The position numbers and the translations under genes were made by a program. The notes beneath the pieces are model-generated. The model was not told where the DNA came from, did no database searches, and saw only the letters and a list, made by a program, of their open reading frames with translations. From Ascarosepion bandense (lineage: Eukaryota; Mollusca; Cephalopoda; Sepiida; Sepiidae): 64,000 nucleotides of DNA. Each line of letters starts with the position of its first letter. The first letter of the stretch is position 1. The stretch covers positions 3,007,001-3,071,000 of the forward strand of contig JBBBDQ010000750.1 of assembly GCA_037127315.1 (NCBI GenBank), given 5' to 3'. Below, piece by piece: positions 44,150 through 55,455 of the stretch.

Positions 44150-44852
44150 CTGAAAAATATAAGGGAAGTGATCAGGGGTCACTGAAAAAAAAAAATTTTT
44201 TTTTTTTTTTCATCAAGTTGAAGAGGAAACTGATTTCAATACTATTCAGTAAGAAAGTCTTACCTCTTTCAAAATGAGTTAAAGCTTTGGTTATTTCTGT
44301 TCCATCCAACTTGTTGTTATTATCATAATCATGTAGCTTAAAGTAATGGAATTCCATTTCCTCTTCAGTCATTTGCTCTACAGGTTTGTTGACAACATCT
44401 TTCAAATGGTCAGCTATGTGTCTGTAAGAATCAAAAGAAACCTGGATAGTTGTAAATGTGGCAGCTTTTTTTTTTTTAAATTAGAAACAATTGCAAAACT
44501 CAGTTGTTTGGTTCCAACTGCAAATGACTGAAATGGGAGATTAACAGCTGATCTGGCTCTATTATTTTATTCCTTTCCTGTTAAATTCACTCACAACTAC
44601 TGCCAATTGTTAGGCTACAATGTTGAGTTATCAATATGAATCATGTCTTTATAAAGTAACCCTATCAATTTTCCCTCTCGGCAATTAATAGTCAGAGAAA
44701 AAGTGATTTTTGCCACAAAAATTGTTGGGAGTTGAGACTAAAAAAATTTATCCCAAGATTCAGCATAATAATTAAAAAAAAAAATATATAAATAAATAAC
44801 CTGCAAGTACACCACAGGGTGTTTTTTAACACCCTGTGGTGTACTTGCAGGT

Positions 44853-44883
<31 letters not shown>

Positions 44884-45995
44884 ATCCTCTCACCCCGAGC
44901 AAGGCGGTAACGTCACTGATGCACAGGGGGCTATGTAAGAGGGAAAAGAGCCGGAAACCACATCCTAAACAGGGGACAAGGGATGAGCCTCTTCACCTGT
45001 TCAATAAATGTGGGTGGAGTGTGAGCTGGGTGATAGTTTAGTCTAACAGGCTGCTGAAAGGCATGTTTAATGTTTGTTTCATATACACTTTCATGGCAGA
45101 TTGCCATGCAACAATCCAGCAACAGAAAGATTTTATATTAAGTTTCTTCAGAGTATGTATGTATTACATATATACTGACAGCAGCCTCCACTTTAAAATA
45201 GGAGGCATTAGTTTTGGAGCATGTATGTTGCCATATATTAAAAAAAAAAAAAAAAAAAAGAAAAAAAGTGCCTTAAATTCAGTTCTTAGGAAATAAATTA
45301 TTTCTCAAAACGGTGCTGAAAGAACAAACTGATTTATGAAAATTCAAGGTAAAGAACATCTTAACTGGCAAAAATTAAATGTATCTTGGAGACTCTAAAG
45401 CAAATTATAACTAAAAACTGATTAATGTTACTCTGACATTGCAGTAAGCTTGTTTGAATGATTTACTGGAAGAGGAAAGTTTTGTTTTTTTTTTTAAATC
45501 AATGTTTTACAAATATTGGAGGAAAAACCTGCACAATGATTTCTTTCCTATACAGATTAAATAAAATTCTCATTTTGGTGTAACTTACTCTCGATCATGA
45601 GATTCTTTTTTAAAGTCGTGTGAATGGCCAGCTGGATGGGGTTGGCCAGCCTGGTGGGGTTGCCCATGATGTTGTGGCATTCCAGGGGGTGGCTGGAATT
45701 GTTGCTGCTGCATATATTGTGGTTGCTGTTGATACTGGCCCTGGTGCATCATTTGTGGGGGTGGCTGTTGATATTGCATTTGGCCAGGATGTTGTTGATA
45801 TTGCATTTGAGGAGGATGTTGATACCGTGGTGGGGGCTGCTGAAACTGTTGTTGCTGGTATTGTTGTGGTGGTACTCCAGATGGAGGCGGTACTCCTGGA
45901 GGATAGGCCTGCTGGCCTTGTTGGCTCAAGACATGAACCCAGTATGTGAAAGAAATAAGTCCAAACAATAGTAGATCATTTACATGTTCCTTCAT
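43947..45995 (-). CDS. MCFD2: MCFD2-like EF-hand secretory protein (three coding exons)
   Basis: Coding exons on the minus strand are 45995-45589, 44421-44264 and 44149-43947, with GT-AG junctions in phase, giving 255 residues. Residues 1-24 look like a signal peptide (LLLFGLISFTYWVHVLS, cleavage after Ser24). Residues 25-125 are Pro/Gln-rich. REHIADHLKDVVNKP and EFHYFKLHDYDNNNKLDG match human MCFD2. EF loop 1 is Asp167-Glu178 and EF loop 2 is Asp218-Glu229, both with canonical ligand positions. A 26-residue tail follows. In vertebrates MCFD2 binds LMAN1 (ERGIC-53) in a calcium-dependent ER-Golgi cargo receptor. The Pro/Gln segment is much longer than in human MCFD2 (146 residues). It is transcribed towards BRMS1. 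Confidence 0.88.
44264..44421 (-). CDS. MCFD2: MCFD2-like coding exon 2: first EF hand
   Basis: Encodes residues 137-188 with split Glu codons at both ends: HIADHLKDVVNKPVEQMTEE, then EMEFHYFKLHDY, then DNNNKLDGTEITKALTHFER. Ligand positions D, D, N, D and E of the first EF loop are all present. The acceptor is CTTACAG and the donor GTAAGA. Confidence 0.93.
44796..44855. repeat. Perfect 28-bp-arm hairpin in MCFD2-like intron 1
   Basis: Arms 44796-44823 and 44828-44855 are perfect reverse complements (CCTGCAAGTACACCACAGGG at the core), separated by TTTT. The right arm runs directly into a TA repeat and the SINE at 44.88 kb. Confidence 0.9.
44875..45047 (-). repeat. SINE with LINE-type tail (family B), copy 2
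   Basis: The plus strand begins with a T-run and CTCACCCCGAGCAAGGCGG, the complement of the shared LINE tail. It continues through GGGATGAGCCTCTTCACC to GGTGATAGTTTAGTCT. It lies within the first coding intron of the MCFD2-like gene, in the same orientation. Confidence 0.82.
45589..45995 (-). CDS. MCFD2: MCFD2-like coding exon 1: signal peptide and Pro/Gln-rich region
   Basis: Encodes residues 1-135 plus two bases. The ATG is at 45995-45993. A TTTCCAG acceptor ends at 46005 on the minus strand, nine bases upstream of the ATG, so a further 5' untranslated exon is expected but was not located. After the signal peptide come QQYQQQQF- and QMQYQQ-type repeats, PPPGMPQHHGQP, then HDFKKESHDR, where similarity to the family begins. 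The donor is GTAAGT. Confidence 0.85.
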
Positions 45996-46004
45996 TTTGA
46001 CTGG

Positions 46005-47460
46005 CTGGAAAGAGATTTAAAAAATGATTTATGTAAATAAAAACATTTTCTTTTTACAATAATGTTCATCCTGTACAAAGGCTAGTTAGTCACTCAAGGT
46101 AGAGTAAAAGGCACAGTTTATGGGAATATTTGGTGAAGATAACTGTTAGCTCTAGACTTAAACAGTTTAAGATTGTAGTGATTGAGGAAAGCATCCTCTT
46201 GGGAGTTAGTTCCACAAAGAAGTTGTTGAAAAGGAACTTACATTTTCCTTATGGAATACAAAGGGAATGAGGGTATGGTTTGCTGCAATGGGCAGGGCGA
46301 TATAGATCTTAAGAATGCATCCTTTGGAAATACGCTTAAACCAGAAGAATTTAGAAATACCATGTAAGTCCCCCCCCCTCCCACCATATAATTTGCTCTC
46401 CCATGTATACCATAAGCAGAATTTTATAGAAAAAAAAACTAACTAGTATTGGTGACTTCAGTAGTCAGTTAAGTACCATACATGATACATGCTTGGGCAA
46501 TCATGTCTCGTGAGACATTTTTCACACAATGTTTGCCATTTCCTTCTTTGGTAGACTGATTGTCAACCAAGGCAACAGAACCCAAAAGTGGAGGGAGAAT
46601 AGATAATACCTTTCCTCAGTATTTGCACATAATTGAATGCAGCAAATTCTTCTGGAAGTAAAACCATTCAGAGCCAATATCTATTGCACCACAAATCTAT
46701 CCATAAAAGCGTTTTTTTTTCTTTTTGTGAAGTAGGGAGATTCACTTCACTTACTCTTACAGACACACATTATCTACAATACTTAGCAATATTGTCCTTT
46801 ATGAAAAAAAAAATTATTTGCTTAAATTTTACTTTTACAATTCTTATAATTTTATCTGTCAGTCAGGAGAGGCAAGGCTGTTTAGTTTTAAAGACATTTA
46901 AACATTTGTTAAGAGATAATGATATGTCAATGAGCCAGGATTTTATCTTTCATATTTATGTCTTAGTCTTTTGACAAGGTCAGTGGAATTTCAAATATGT
47001 GAAATGTTATTGTTGGATTTAGTAACAATGATTTGCCATGACAATGATTCAAGACAAAAGTGCTTGTATCTAAACTAGGCATGAATTTATCCATCATCTA
47101 TGTAGGTACCTTAAAAAATTCACTAGAAAGTGAGCATACACGATGAAAGAATACCCCACACACACGCTAAAAGTTATTTTGAAAAAAAAAAAAAAAAAAA
47201 TTTTTTTTTTTTTTTTAATATTTAGAATCTTTGAAATTTTGGTTTAAAAATCTTGTTTTTCTGGTGTCAATGTGGATCCATGAATTTATACACCTTTATC
47301 CAGTGAAAAGCACATTGATTTAAAAATTCTTGCAAAAATCAGATAATTATCAGATTTTAATGAAACTTTCAGGGGTTTCTCTTGAAGCTGCTGACTACTC
47401 TTGTGTACTGTTTTTACTTACTAAACTTTTTAGCTATCTTTTTTCCTTTTTCACCATCTT
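46005..47460. other. Region upstream of MCFD2-like ATG exon
   Basis: Expected to hold the 5' UTR exon and promoter of the MCFD2-like gene, but I cannot place them. It contains SINE-A copy 7 (46462-46700) and an A-run/T-run pair near 47180-47218. No other gene is seen. Confidence 0.5.
46462..46700 (-). repeat. tRNA-derived SINE (family A), copy 7, diverged
   Basis: The plus strand has AGTCAGTTAAGTACCATACA, then CAACCAAGGCAACAGAACCC and a shortened head complement (ATATCTATTGCACCAC). There are several internal deletions. Confidence 0.7.
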
Positions 47461-49360
47461 CCCAGAACTGCAGTATAGCTAACGGTATAAAAAGGGCTTT
47501 GTCCATCCATCTCTTTGTCATCAGTGACTAATGCTCACCGTGACACATGGCTAAAACATTCTAAAAGGTATTCAAACAAATTTTTTCTATTGCCCAATCC
47601 CTTATCCAAAACGTGGGCTTCCATACTTGTTTCCCTAGCAAAACAGAGCAACAGGTTTCTTTACTTGGTTTATTTGTTACTTCTTCACCTCGCTCTTGGT
47701 AACGGGTCACTGTTAGCTATTGATATTTTGTTCCAATCATCTATTAAACAGGAACCACTTATCCATAAGACATTTTCCATTACCAGCATCCTAATTGAGA
47801 CTCAGTACATGATTTTCTACATGACACTTTGTGGACTGAAATCTTGAAACTCACAATTAAAAATTCTGCCACTGAGGTTTCTTCTTGGGTCAAAGACAGT
47901 ATGGACACTTTCATCCCTTCTTGGAAATATCAATCCTCACCATGGTTCACACCAGCTTGCTCAGCTGTTCTAGCACAAGAACCACTGTTTTCGGTTATAT
48001 CAGCATAATGGCTCTTATCACCATGCCTATTTGTTGCTGCTCGCAATAAATGTGAGAGAGTTCTTGAAGGTGCAAAGTCCGTTTGCTGATTGAGGCACCA
48101 TATATTGTCTCTAACAACTTCAGCTTTCATGGTAACTTAATAAGGTATTAAACAAATGCAAGATCTTTATTCCCCAATCAATTTGAGGTGTCATCATCTC
48201 TGCTGATAAAAGGTAAATATTTTGCAAATTCTATTTGTGACTTATCCAGAATACCACTGCCAAATTTCCCTCCTAGAATTGAGTCTCTGTTGATATGCAT
48301 ATAACTCCTTCCATGGTTACTGCTATCATCTCTAACCTAAATAACCACAAAGCATGTCGACCTGATGACATCCTTGTAATAGCCATTAAGAAGTGTACTG
48401 CCAAATTGTCTCCTATTCTGTCTAAACGTCTGTTGATATGCATATAACTCCTTCCATGGTTACTGCTATCATCTCTAACCTAAATAACTACAAAGCACGT
48501 GGATCTGATGACATCCTTGTAATAGCCATTAAGAAGTGTACTCCAAAATTGGCTCCCATTCTGTCTAAACTTTATAATAAATGCCTCCTGCTTTCCAGAA
48601 GTCATCTGTTATAGTTTTTAAGAATTCTGGTGAGCTGTCTATTAACATTCTACCTATTTAAGGGAAACTTCTAGAGGCCCTAATCAATGCTGAATTGGTT
48701 CATTTCTCATCGCAAGGCCTATTCTCACAAGTAATATGGCTTCCATTTCTCCAGGTCAACTGCTGACGGTAATTGCAAGTTTTTCCTATCAAATCATGAA
48801 ATGAAAGTTGTTCTGGACAGTCACTTGTCTAGAACCTTTCTTACTAACACTGGATATCACCCCAGAGCTCCATGCTGTTTCATTAATGACTTTCCCCAAT
48901 GACATCAGCTCTCAACTTAGCATCTACACTAGCACAACCATTTACTCCTGCCTCAATAGTAAGGCTTATCAGTCTGACAAGGTCAAAATGGAAATTGATG
49001 CCCAAAACAACCACAAGACTCTTGGTAACTGGGTTAAAAATGACTTGTCAATTTTATTGCTTCCAAAGCTAGATTTGTCTCTGTTGATCACCTGAAAGAC
49101 TCTTCTCTGCCTCCCATCAGCAAAGCTGATGCTAACCTCCAGGTAAGTGATTCGTGCTTTCTCAAGCTAATGTTCTCAACTGACATGAAGTGGAAAGAAT
49201 ATATTGCTAGGCCAACTGCCAAGAAAGTATCATGCAAAACAAATTTTCTCACCAGAATCACTCTCAGATATATGCCTAGAATATTGCTGACACATATGGT
49301 CCAGTGCCTCTGCTATTTACCTTAAAATCCAGCTTTCATGGTAATTGTTTGGATGAGCTC
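47460..49360 (+). mobile_element. Older LINE copy, endonuclease to RT, plus orientation
   Basis: Plus-strand fragments parallel the 41-43 kb LINE: GSLLAIDILFQSSIKQEP (47700), ATEVSSWVKDSMDTFIPS (47870), NKCERVLEGAK-type (48050), ILSKLYNKCLL (48560), RSTADGN (48750), NDISSQLSIY (48895) and NNHKTLGNWVKN (49005). The catalytic YADD box reads YTSTT. Frames are heavily broken and a 143-bp internal tandem duplication is present. It ends where SINE copy 8 begins. Confidence 0.7.
48291..48576. repeat. 143-bp tandem duplication within the LINE relic
   Basis: The unit starting TGATATGCATATAACTCCTT occurs at 48291 and again at 48434, with a few substitutions between units. Confidence 0.85.
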
Positions 49361-49368
49361 TTTGCTAT

Positions 49369-49672
49369 AGTCAGTTAAGTGCCATACGTGAAACACGCTT
49401 GGGCGATCATGTCTCAAAAGAGATATGACTGACTGGGCAGAAGATTATCCTGCAGTAGGTTGCCATTGCTTTCTGCGGTAGACTGGTTGCCAACCAAGGC
49501 TATAGAACCCAATCTGTCCTGTTATTTAACCCATAACTGGAAGAAAGAGACAGATTAATACCTTTCCCAAGGGTATTTGCGCGTAAGTGAATGCAATGAA
49601 TTCAGCTGGAATTCGAACTCGGCTCCCCGATTTCTCATTCCGAGCCAATATCCAGTGCATCACGACGCACTT
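49369..49672 (-). repeat. tRNA-derived SINE (family A), copy 8, best preserved
   Basis: Full-length minus-oriented copy. On the minus strand there is an A-box-like GTGATGCACTGGA, then a B-box GAGTTCGAATTCC about 38 bases later, the body ACAGATTGGGTTCTATAGCC and the end GGCACTTAACTGA. This copy best defines the family. Confidence 0.88.
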
Positions 49673-52600
49673 GAACTTAAGCACAGTACTAGACTAGTGT
49701 TATAGTTGAGCTGGCTAGATGTAGCCATTAGTTCTATACTTCTTGTGGAACTCTTTCAGCTCTATGCTTTTCAGCTAACTTTAATCTAGAAAAATTTAAA
49801 TGCAGCCCTGATTTATCTTTTTCTGTCCATTAATACTCCTAATTCTTCCACACCCTGTAACCCCTTGCATGTGACTTGCTTTATTACCAAATAAAAGTAA
49901 AAAAAAAATAAATAAAAATAAAAAAGTAAAACGCCTCAATCCTCTAGTATTGTTCAATAGATTCGTGAATTGAAAAAAAAAAAAAACAAAAAAAAATTAT
50001 TTTCATTAATTAGTTGTTTTGGCCAAAATACTTTTTTTTAATTCTGCACTTATAGAATAAGGAAATTATTAAACTGACATTATAGTAGGGTTGCAGTATT
50101 AAATGCAAATGATGTCCCTTTTGCAAGAATAATATAAGTTAAACTGGTAAACAAACATACCTTTTCGTACTTTAAGTGATATGACAGTAACTGTCTTAAG
50201 TCTTATGAAATTAAAACCATTTTAAATAACAGGTTATAGAAGAGAGCTTTAGAAATGAAAAAAAAAAAAATGTGTTGCCATACCAAGACTGCCTTGCTCT
50301 GGATATTTGCATATAAATGATTAAACAAAACAAAAGCCCAAACAATTCAATATTAGCAAAGAAGAAAAAAAAAGGAGTAAGGGAAATAATTCCTTGCCAA
50401 GCTGACATAACCTACTTAACTAGAAATTGGATTTGACAAAGTAGTCACTAAACAATAATGAATGTATTACAACAAAAAATAAAAATTCCCCATATTTATG
50501 TTAAGCAGGGAATTCTTTTATCTTCTAGCCTAACCATCACAATAATCAATTTCACTAAGTTTTGTAACCATTTCACAGTTCATTCATTTTAAGGTATATC
50601 AACCTGAATGGGTTATTTAATACCAACAAGATTTTTCCAATAGATTCATATTAATAGAATATGTATTCATTGTAAGAAATCAGCTTGTAAGTTTCATTGA
50701 AGTATTTTTGTAAAGAAGGTTTTGTTGAGAGTCAGATGTATTACTAATTATATATAATTTTTTTTTCTTCATATGCCTGTTAATATTTTTTGACTTTCAA
50801 AAATGTATTGCTGGTGTTGTATTCTCAAAAAAAAAAAATCTATTTTTTATACTTTCATAGTGTTTTGACCTCAGTTTGGAGGTTAACTATTTGCCCATAG
50901 ATGGGACCCTAATAGGTGCTACCACCCCAGGTCTGAGAACAACAGCAATTAAGAGGTAGTTCCATGCTTCTCAAAACTTCCCAATTAGAGACCTTGCTGT
51001 CAGATGCAGTTTATTGTCAAACCCAGGACACTTCATTTGGGGGGAGGGGGTGCAGTTGACATTCTAAAGCCCCAGTCAACAGGGTAATTGTTTCACAGTT
51101 CTAGCCTTTGAAAATTTAGATTCTATGAATGTAATCATTTATCTTATTAGAATTTTACATTTACTAGATATTTAAAATTTTAAGAAAAAGTTCATTCATT
51201 GTATACAAAACAGTTACATATTCTTTTTAAGATTTGTCTGGACACTTGAACTGTATGTTGTTTACAGGTTTTGAACAATCCACATGGAAAAGAAACATTT
51301 TGTATTTTCTAAATAAGATGACAACAGAAAAATGGGAGCTCATATAGCAAACTGGCTTGATTCATTTCAGTAATGAAAATTATAGGAAAAGATACTATCT
51401 TTAAAAGACAAGCAAAAGTAAGTTTTATTTATTAAGATTTTAAAAAAATTTTTTTTTTTGGTGTTCTTTTGCCTTGTGATTATAGTGTACCTTTATCTGA
51501 ATTGTCATGACTTCTTAGGTAAGATAGTGGAGTGATTTCCTATTGCCCGAAATCATGGTTTTTCAATTCAGATTTGTCCTTTTAAACTGGCAATCACCCA
51601 AAGCTAGAAAGCAGTCCACTTAGTTAATCCATACTTGAGTGGGGAGTGCGTAAAAGAGATTTATGCCTTTCCAAGGCAACTTCGATGAAAGTGAATGCAG
51701 TAGACTAGGCTGTAATTTAAACTCCTTTCCTGATAGCCATTATGCTAATCATGGCTAAGTAAGCATTTTTTCACCCATATTCTTAAACTGTACACTACTA
51801 GATTTAGAGACATGATATAAATATCTATTCAGTTTTGCCATTGCTCATATAGGCACATGTCTGAGTTAAAGGCAAATATTAATGCATGAAAAGTGTAATA
51901 ATCACTGTGAGAACTATGTGGGGAGGGTGCTGAAAAAGCCTAACAAACTCTTAAAATCTGAGTTTTGATTCATTTTTTTTAAAGGTATCTTGATTACACC
52001 AAGAGTTTTTCAGCTCTTCCTCAAAAATAATTAAATAAAAAAAGTAGAAAATTTAGGTTATCCAGCTTGACAACTTGTAAAGCTAGTAGCAAGTAAATAC
52101 AGTCATGTCCTATTAAGACACTTCTTACTGCAAAGCACAGAAAAAAAGCATACAGATGTCAAAAGTTAATTATTCTAACATGACCTAAATGGTAAAGATG
52201 TTCAGAGAGAGAAAAATGAAAAGGATTTTTGATTTTAAAATTTCCAAACTAAATACAACTTATCATGTTTATTTGTAAAAAAAAAAAAAAAATTCTGTCT
52301 GAATTCCCGAAATGAGAGGAGTTATTTACATTCAGACTAATGTCCTCATCTTTGTTGTGGAGGACAATAATCCTAATATAAACAAGGGTTGGCTGAACTC
52401 TCTAGCCTTGGTGTATAATCTTCCTAGAGATGGTGTTTTAATAAAAGCACTGAGTTTCCAGTTTCTTAAACTGGTTGGTGTTAGTAAAAACTCACTCCAA
52501 TATTTCATGATGGGTCAATCACGGAGCCATAAAGAAAATCCTGTCAAACACATGCTAGCACAGAAACGACAGATCTTAAACAATAATGGTGACTGCATCC

Positions 52601-52985
52601 AGCTACTAAATATCAAAACCAAAGAAATCCTTCATTGAAATACAACAGTGATATGAAAAGGCTCCTTTAGAGAATTTTTTTTTTTACAAAGAGCTTAAAA
52701 TGTTAAATTTTTACTTTATTTCATATGACCATAAATTTTATATTTTTGACACATCTAATTTTTTTTTATTTAAGAGAACAAGAAAAAAAAAATCAGACTG
52801 GGTAAAAGCCTTTAGCTTTTGAAGGAAATCTCTAAAATATAAGCTTCTACACTTACTCTGTGAGCATTAGGGTAGGCTGAATTCTCTAACCTTGGTAGAT
52901 AATGTTCCTAGAGCATATTCCAATAGATTATAGATACAATGCTTGCTGGCTTGGATTGTGCACAAGCATATTTAGCTGATGTACT

Positions 52986-53027
<42 letters not shown>

Positions 53028-53028
53028 A
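52986..53028. repeat. (TA)n(CA)n microsatellite
   Basis: An alternating TA run passing into CA. A second, longer unit lies about 30 bp downstream. Confidence 0.9.
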
Positions 53029-53053
53029 TACAGCCAAACATCCGTCTGCAGAT

Positions 53054-53056
<3 letters not shown>

Positions 53057-53114
<58 letters not shown>
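53057..53114. repeat. (TA)n(CA)n microsatellite
   Basis: A longer twin of the preceding TA/CA repeat. Confidence 0.9.
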
Positions 53115-53115
<1 letters not shown>

Positions 53116-53259
53116 CCCAAACATGCATGAATAAAGGGCACTCTTGAATAACCTGCTGAAGAAAGATATTAAATAGAATTGGTCAGATAAATGTCAAAGT
53201 GCTTTTGAAGACATTAAGTCTTGACATCAGACTTGTCACTAAGTCATTTTGACCCTAAA

Positions 53260-54750
53260 TTAAAGAATGTGGTTGCATCAGATGCAAGTGATTCAAGTAC
53301 TGGAGCGGTGATACTACACAAATACTAAACCAACAGCTCATACTTCAAGATCATTAATAGCAGCTGAAAAAAAGCTACATCCAGATAGAAGCATTGGTCA
53401 TCATATTTACTATGAAAAGTCTCAAATTTATATATGGTTGAAAATTCATAGTATAGACAGACCATCATCCATCACTGTCCATATATGGATAAAAAAAAAA
53501 AAAAAAAAAAAAAATTTCCACACATACAGTGAATAGACTGAAGCACTGGGGAACTATCCTATTAAATTATAATTATGAAAGAGTTTCTACCATTCAAAAC
53601 ATTGAATCATGTGAACAGACTATCTAGCCTAATACCAAAATTCTGCGAACTACTTGAAGACACCATAATTGCGGCGATAAGGGCCAAAAATGAAATCAGT
53701 AATGTATTATAGAATACAGTAAGAAGACTGCCTATAACATTAGAGGAAGTAAGTTGAAAAAAATGACTTAATGATAAAAATAAAAAAGCAAATAAGGTTT
53801 GAAGAAAAGATAGAAAAGTGAATATTACTGGAAATAATGCATTATGCAATAATGTAGTTATGTATGCAGAAAGAATTGTGATATCAGCATTGTTGCAAAA
53901 ATACATGCTAAAAGAATTTCACATCAGATATCCATGAATTTCTAGGATGAAATCCTTAATGAGGTGTAATATGTATAGCCAAAAATAGATCAAGATATTA
54001 AAAATTTAGTGAAATCATGCAATCTTCAACTTTGGCCAAAAGACTGATATTCCATGTTCCAGAATATATATAGACTTCGCAGGACTGTTAAATGAAACAT
54101 ACTATCTAGTGATAGCCAATAGTTACACTAAAGGACCAGAAATATTCAAATGTAGAAGACTACCGCAGTAATGATAATTTTTTTTTTCACCAGTTAAAAA
54201 AAACAAAACAAAAAAAAACTACACCTGACTATTGTCTTTGGTATACCTGACTATTGTTTCAGATAATGGGACAATTCATGGCTAGTGAATTTAAAGTTTT
54301 CTGTTATTCATTCGCAATAGAACACATTACAATGCCTCCTTGTCACCCAAGATCAAACAGACGAACCCAACAGTTTGTCAATATGTTTAAAAGGGTACTA
54401 CAAAATTAGAACGGGAGAGGAGTCAGATGAAGTGATGCTACAACAGTTTCTGAGTGTTTTCAAAATAACACCATACCCAGAATGTTGCCTGCAGAGTTGA
54501 TGTTCACCAGAAAGATTAAGTCTGTTTTTAATAAATTACTACCAGAACATAAGGTGAGAGCATCAAGAAATATCATGAGTAAATACAAACCTGGAGACCA
54601 GAAGTTTCTTAAAATGTATCAATGTCGAAAAGAATTCTTGGAGGATGTTGTTATAAAAAAAAAATTAAATATCAGCAAAATGACATACGTGATACAAGAA
54701 CAAAGGTGGAACATGAGACACCTTAATCAGTTAAAATGAAGATTCACTGA
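53260..54750 (+). pseudogene. Broken Ty3/gypsy pol (RNase H to integrase)
   Basis: Frame-shifted plus-strand fragments follow pol order: RNase H-like (VVASDASDSSTGAVI at about 53268), the region after it (HWGTILLNYNYE at about 53545), then integrase pieces with a YIDFAGLLNETYY-like segment (about 54070), TIVSDNGTIHG (54246-54278), a His-Pro-Arg-Ser-Asn stretch (about 54340) and PAELMFTRKIKSVF (54487-54528). The last open piece ends near 54739. Stops and shifts occur throughout. No long terminal repeats were identified, so it is an old fragment. Confidence 0.72.
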
Positions 54751-54759
54751 TTTAGAAAG

Positions 54760-55340
54760 TCCCCCAAAAAGAGAGACCTATAAAAATATTGTACTACACA
54801 TTTTGACGTGCCCACAATCTCAGAAATTGTTGAAGCAAGATTTTACAGTAAGAGGAAAACGGCAACAAAATTTTTAAATAGTGAACCGAAGCTGAAGAAA
54901 TATACACTCCAGAGTAAGTCATCTCAAAGGAGAGGTGTCATATAGAAATAAAGTGTCACTGCCAATATTTGAGTTTGAACATGAGTCACCAGGCAACAAA
55001 CATAGTTGACCTTGTTTTGATGTCATTAGAAGAATCATACTGCTGGGATCACATGATATTACATATGTGGATAAATAATAAGCATTTGAGGCAGAAAAGG
55101 TCCAACAGTATTCTTTGACATTATTTCTGGCATATATTAATTTACAAAATTCCTCAATAGAGTTGATATAAGACTCCATGTTGAATTTGAGATGAATGGA
55201 GGCATAACCTCATCATCACAAGTGATCCTTCCAAAAACCTTCGTAATCACTATTAGAACTCATTCAACTTTTTCCAAATTTTCTGCACTGTCCTCAGATT
55301 GACGTCCACCCAAAAATAGGTTTTATTGTAGGTCCCAGCA
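54760..55340. other. Sequence downstream of the gypsy relic
   Basis: May include the end of the relic. I see no open frame or repeat that I can name. Confidence 0.4.
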
Positions 55341-55358
55341 CAAATGCCAAGCAATACT

Positions 55359-55445
55359 ATTGAACAGGTGAAGAGGCTCATCCCTTGTTTCCTGTTTAGG
55401 ATGCGGTTTCCGGGTTTTCTCTTTTCCAATCTTTTCACTCTTTTC
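55359..55445 (+). repeat. SINE family B, copy 3, without tail
   Basis: ATTGAACAGGTGAAGAGGCT to CCAATCTTTTCACTC, ending at a T-run where the shared LINE-type tail should begin. It stands directly before copy 4. Confidence 0.75.
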
Positions 55446-55455
55446 TTTTTTTTTT

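Larger units (their letters stand above)
49680..53250. other. AT-rich stretch without an assigned gene
   Basis: No gene is supported. An open frame at 52312-52638 (108 residues) matches nothing I recognise. A 46-bp phrase in it (from 52384) recurs at about 52869. A possible very diverged SINE-A remnant lies at about 51500-51760. TA/CA repeats lie near 53.0 kb. Confidence 0.5.

Noticed and set aside
44172..44405. A separate 77-residue EF-hand protein starting at the internal Met
   Set aside because: It is exon 2 of the MCFD2-like gene read through its donor site into the intron.
45620..45971. Plus-strand frames of about 110 residues, Val/Leu-rich
   Set aside because: They are the antisense of the Pro/Gln-rich MCFD2-like exon.
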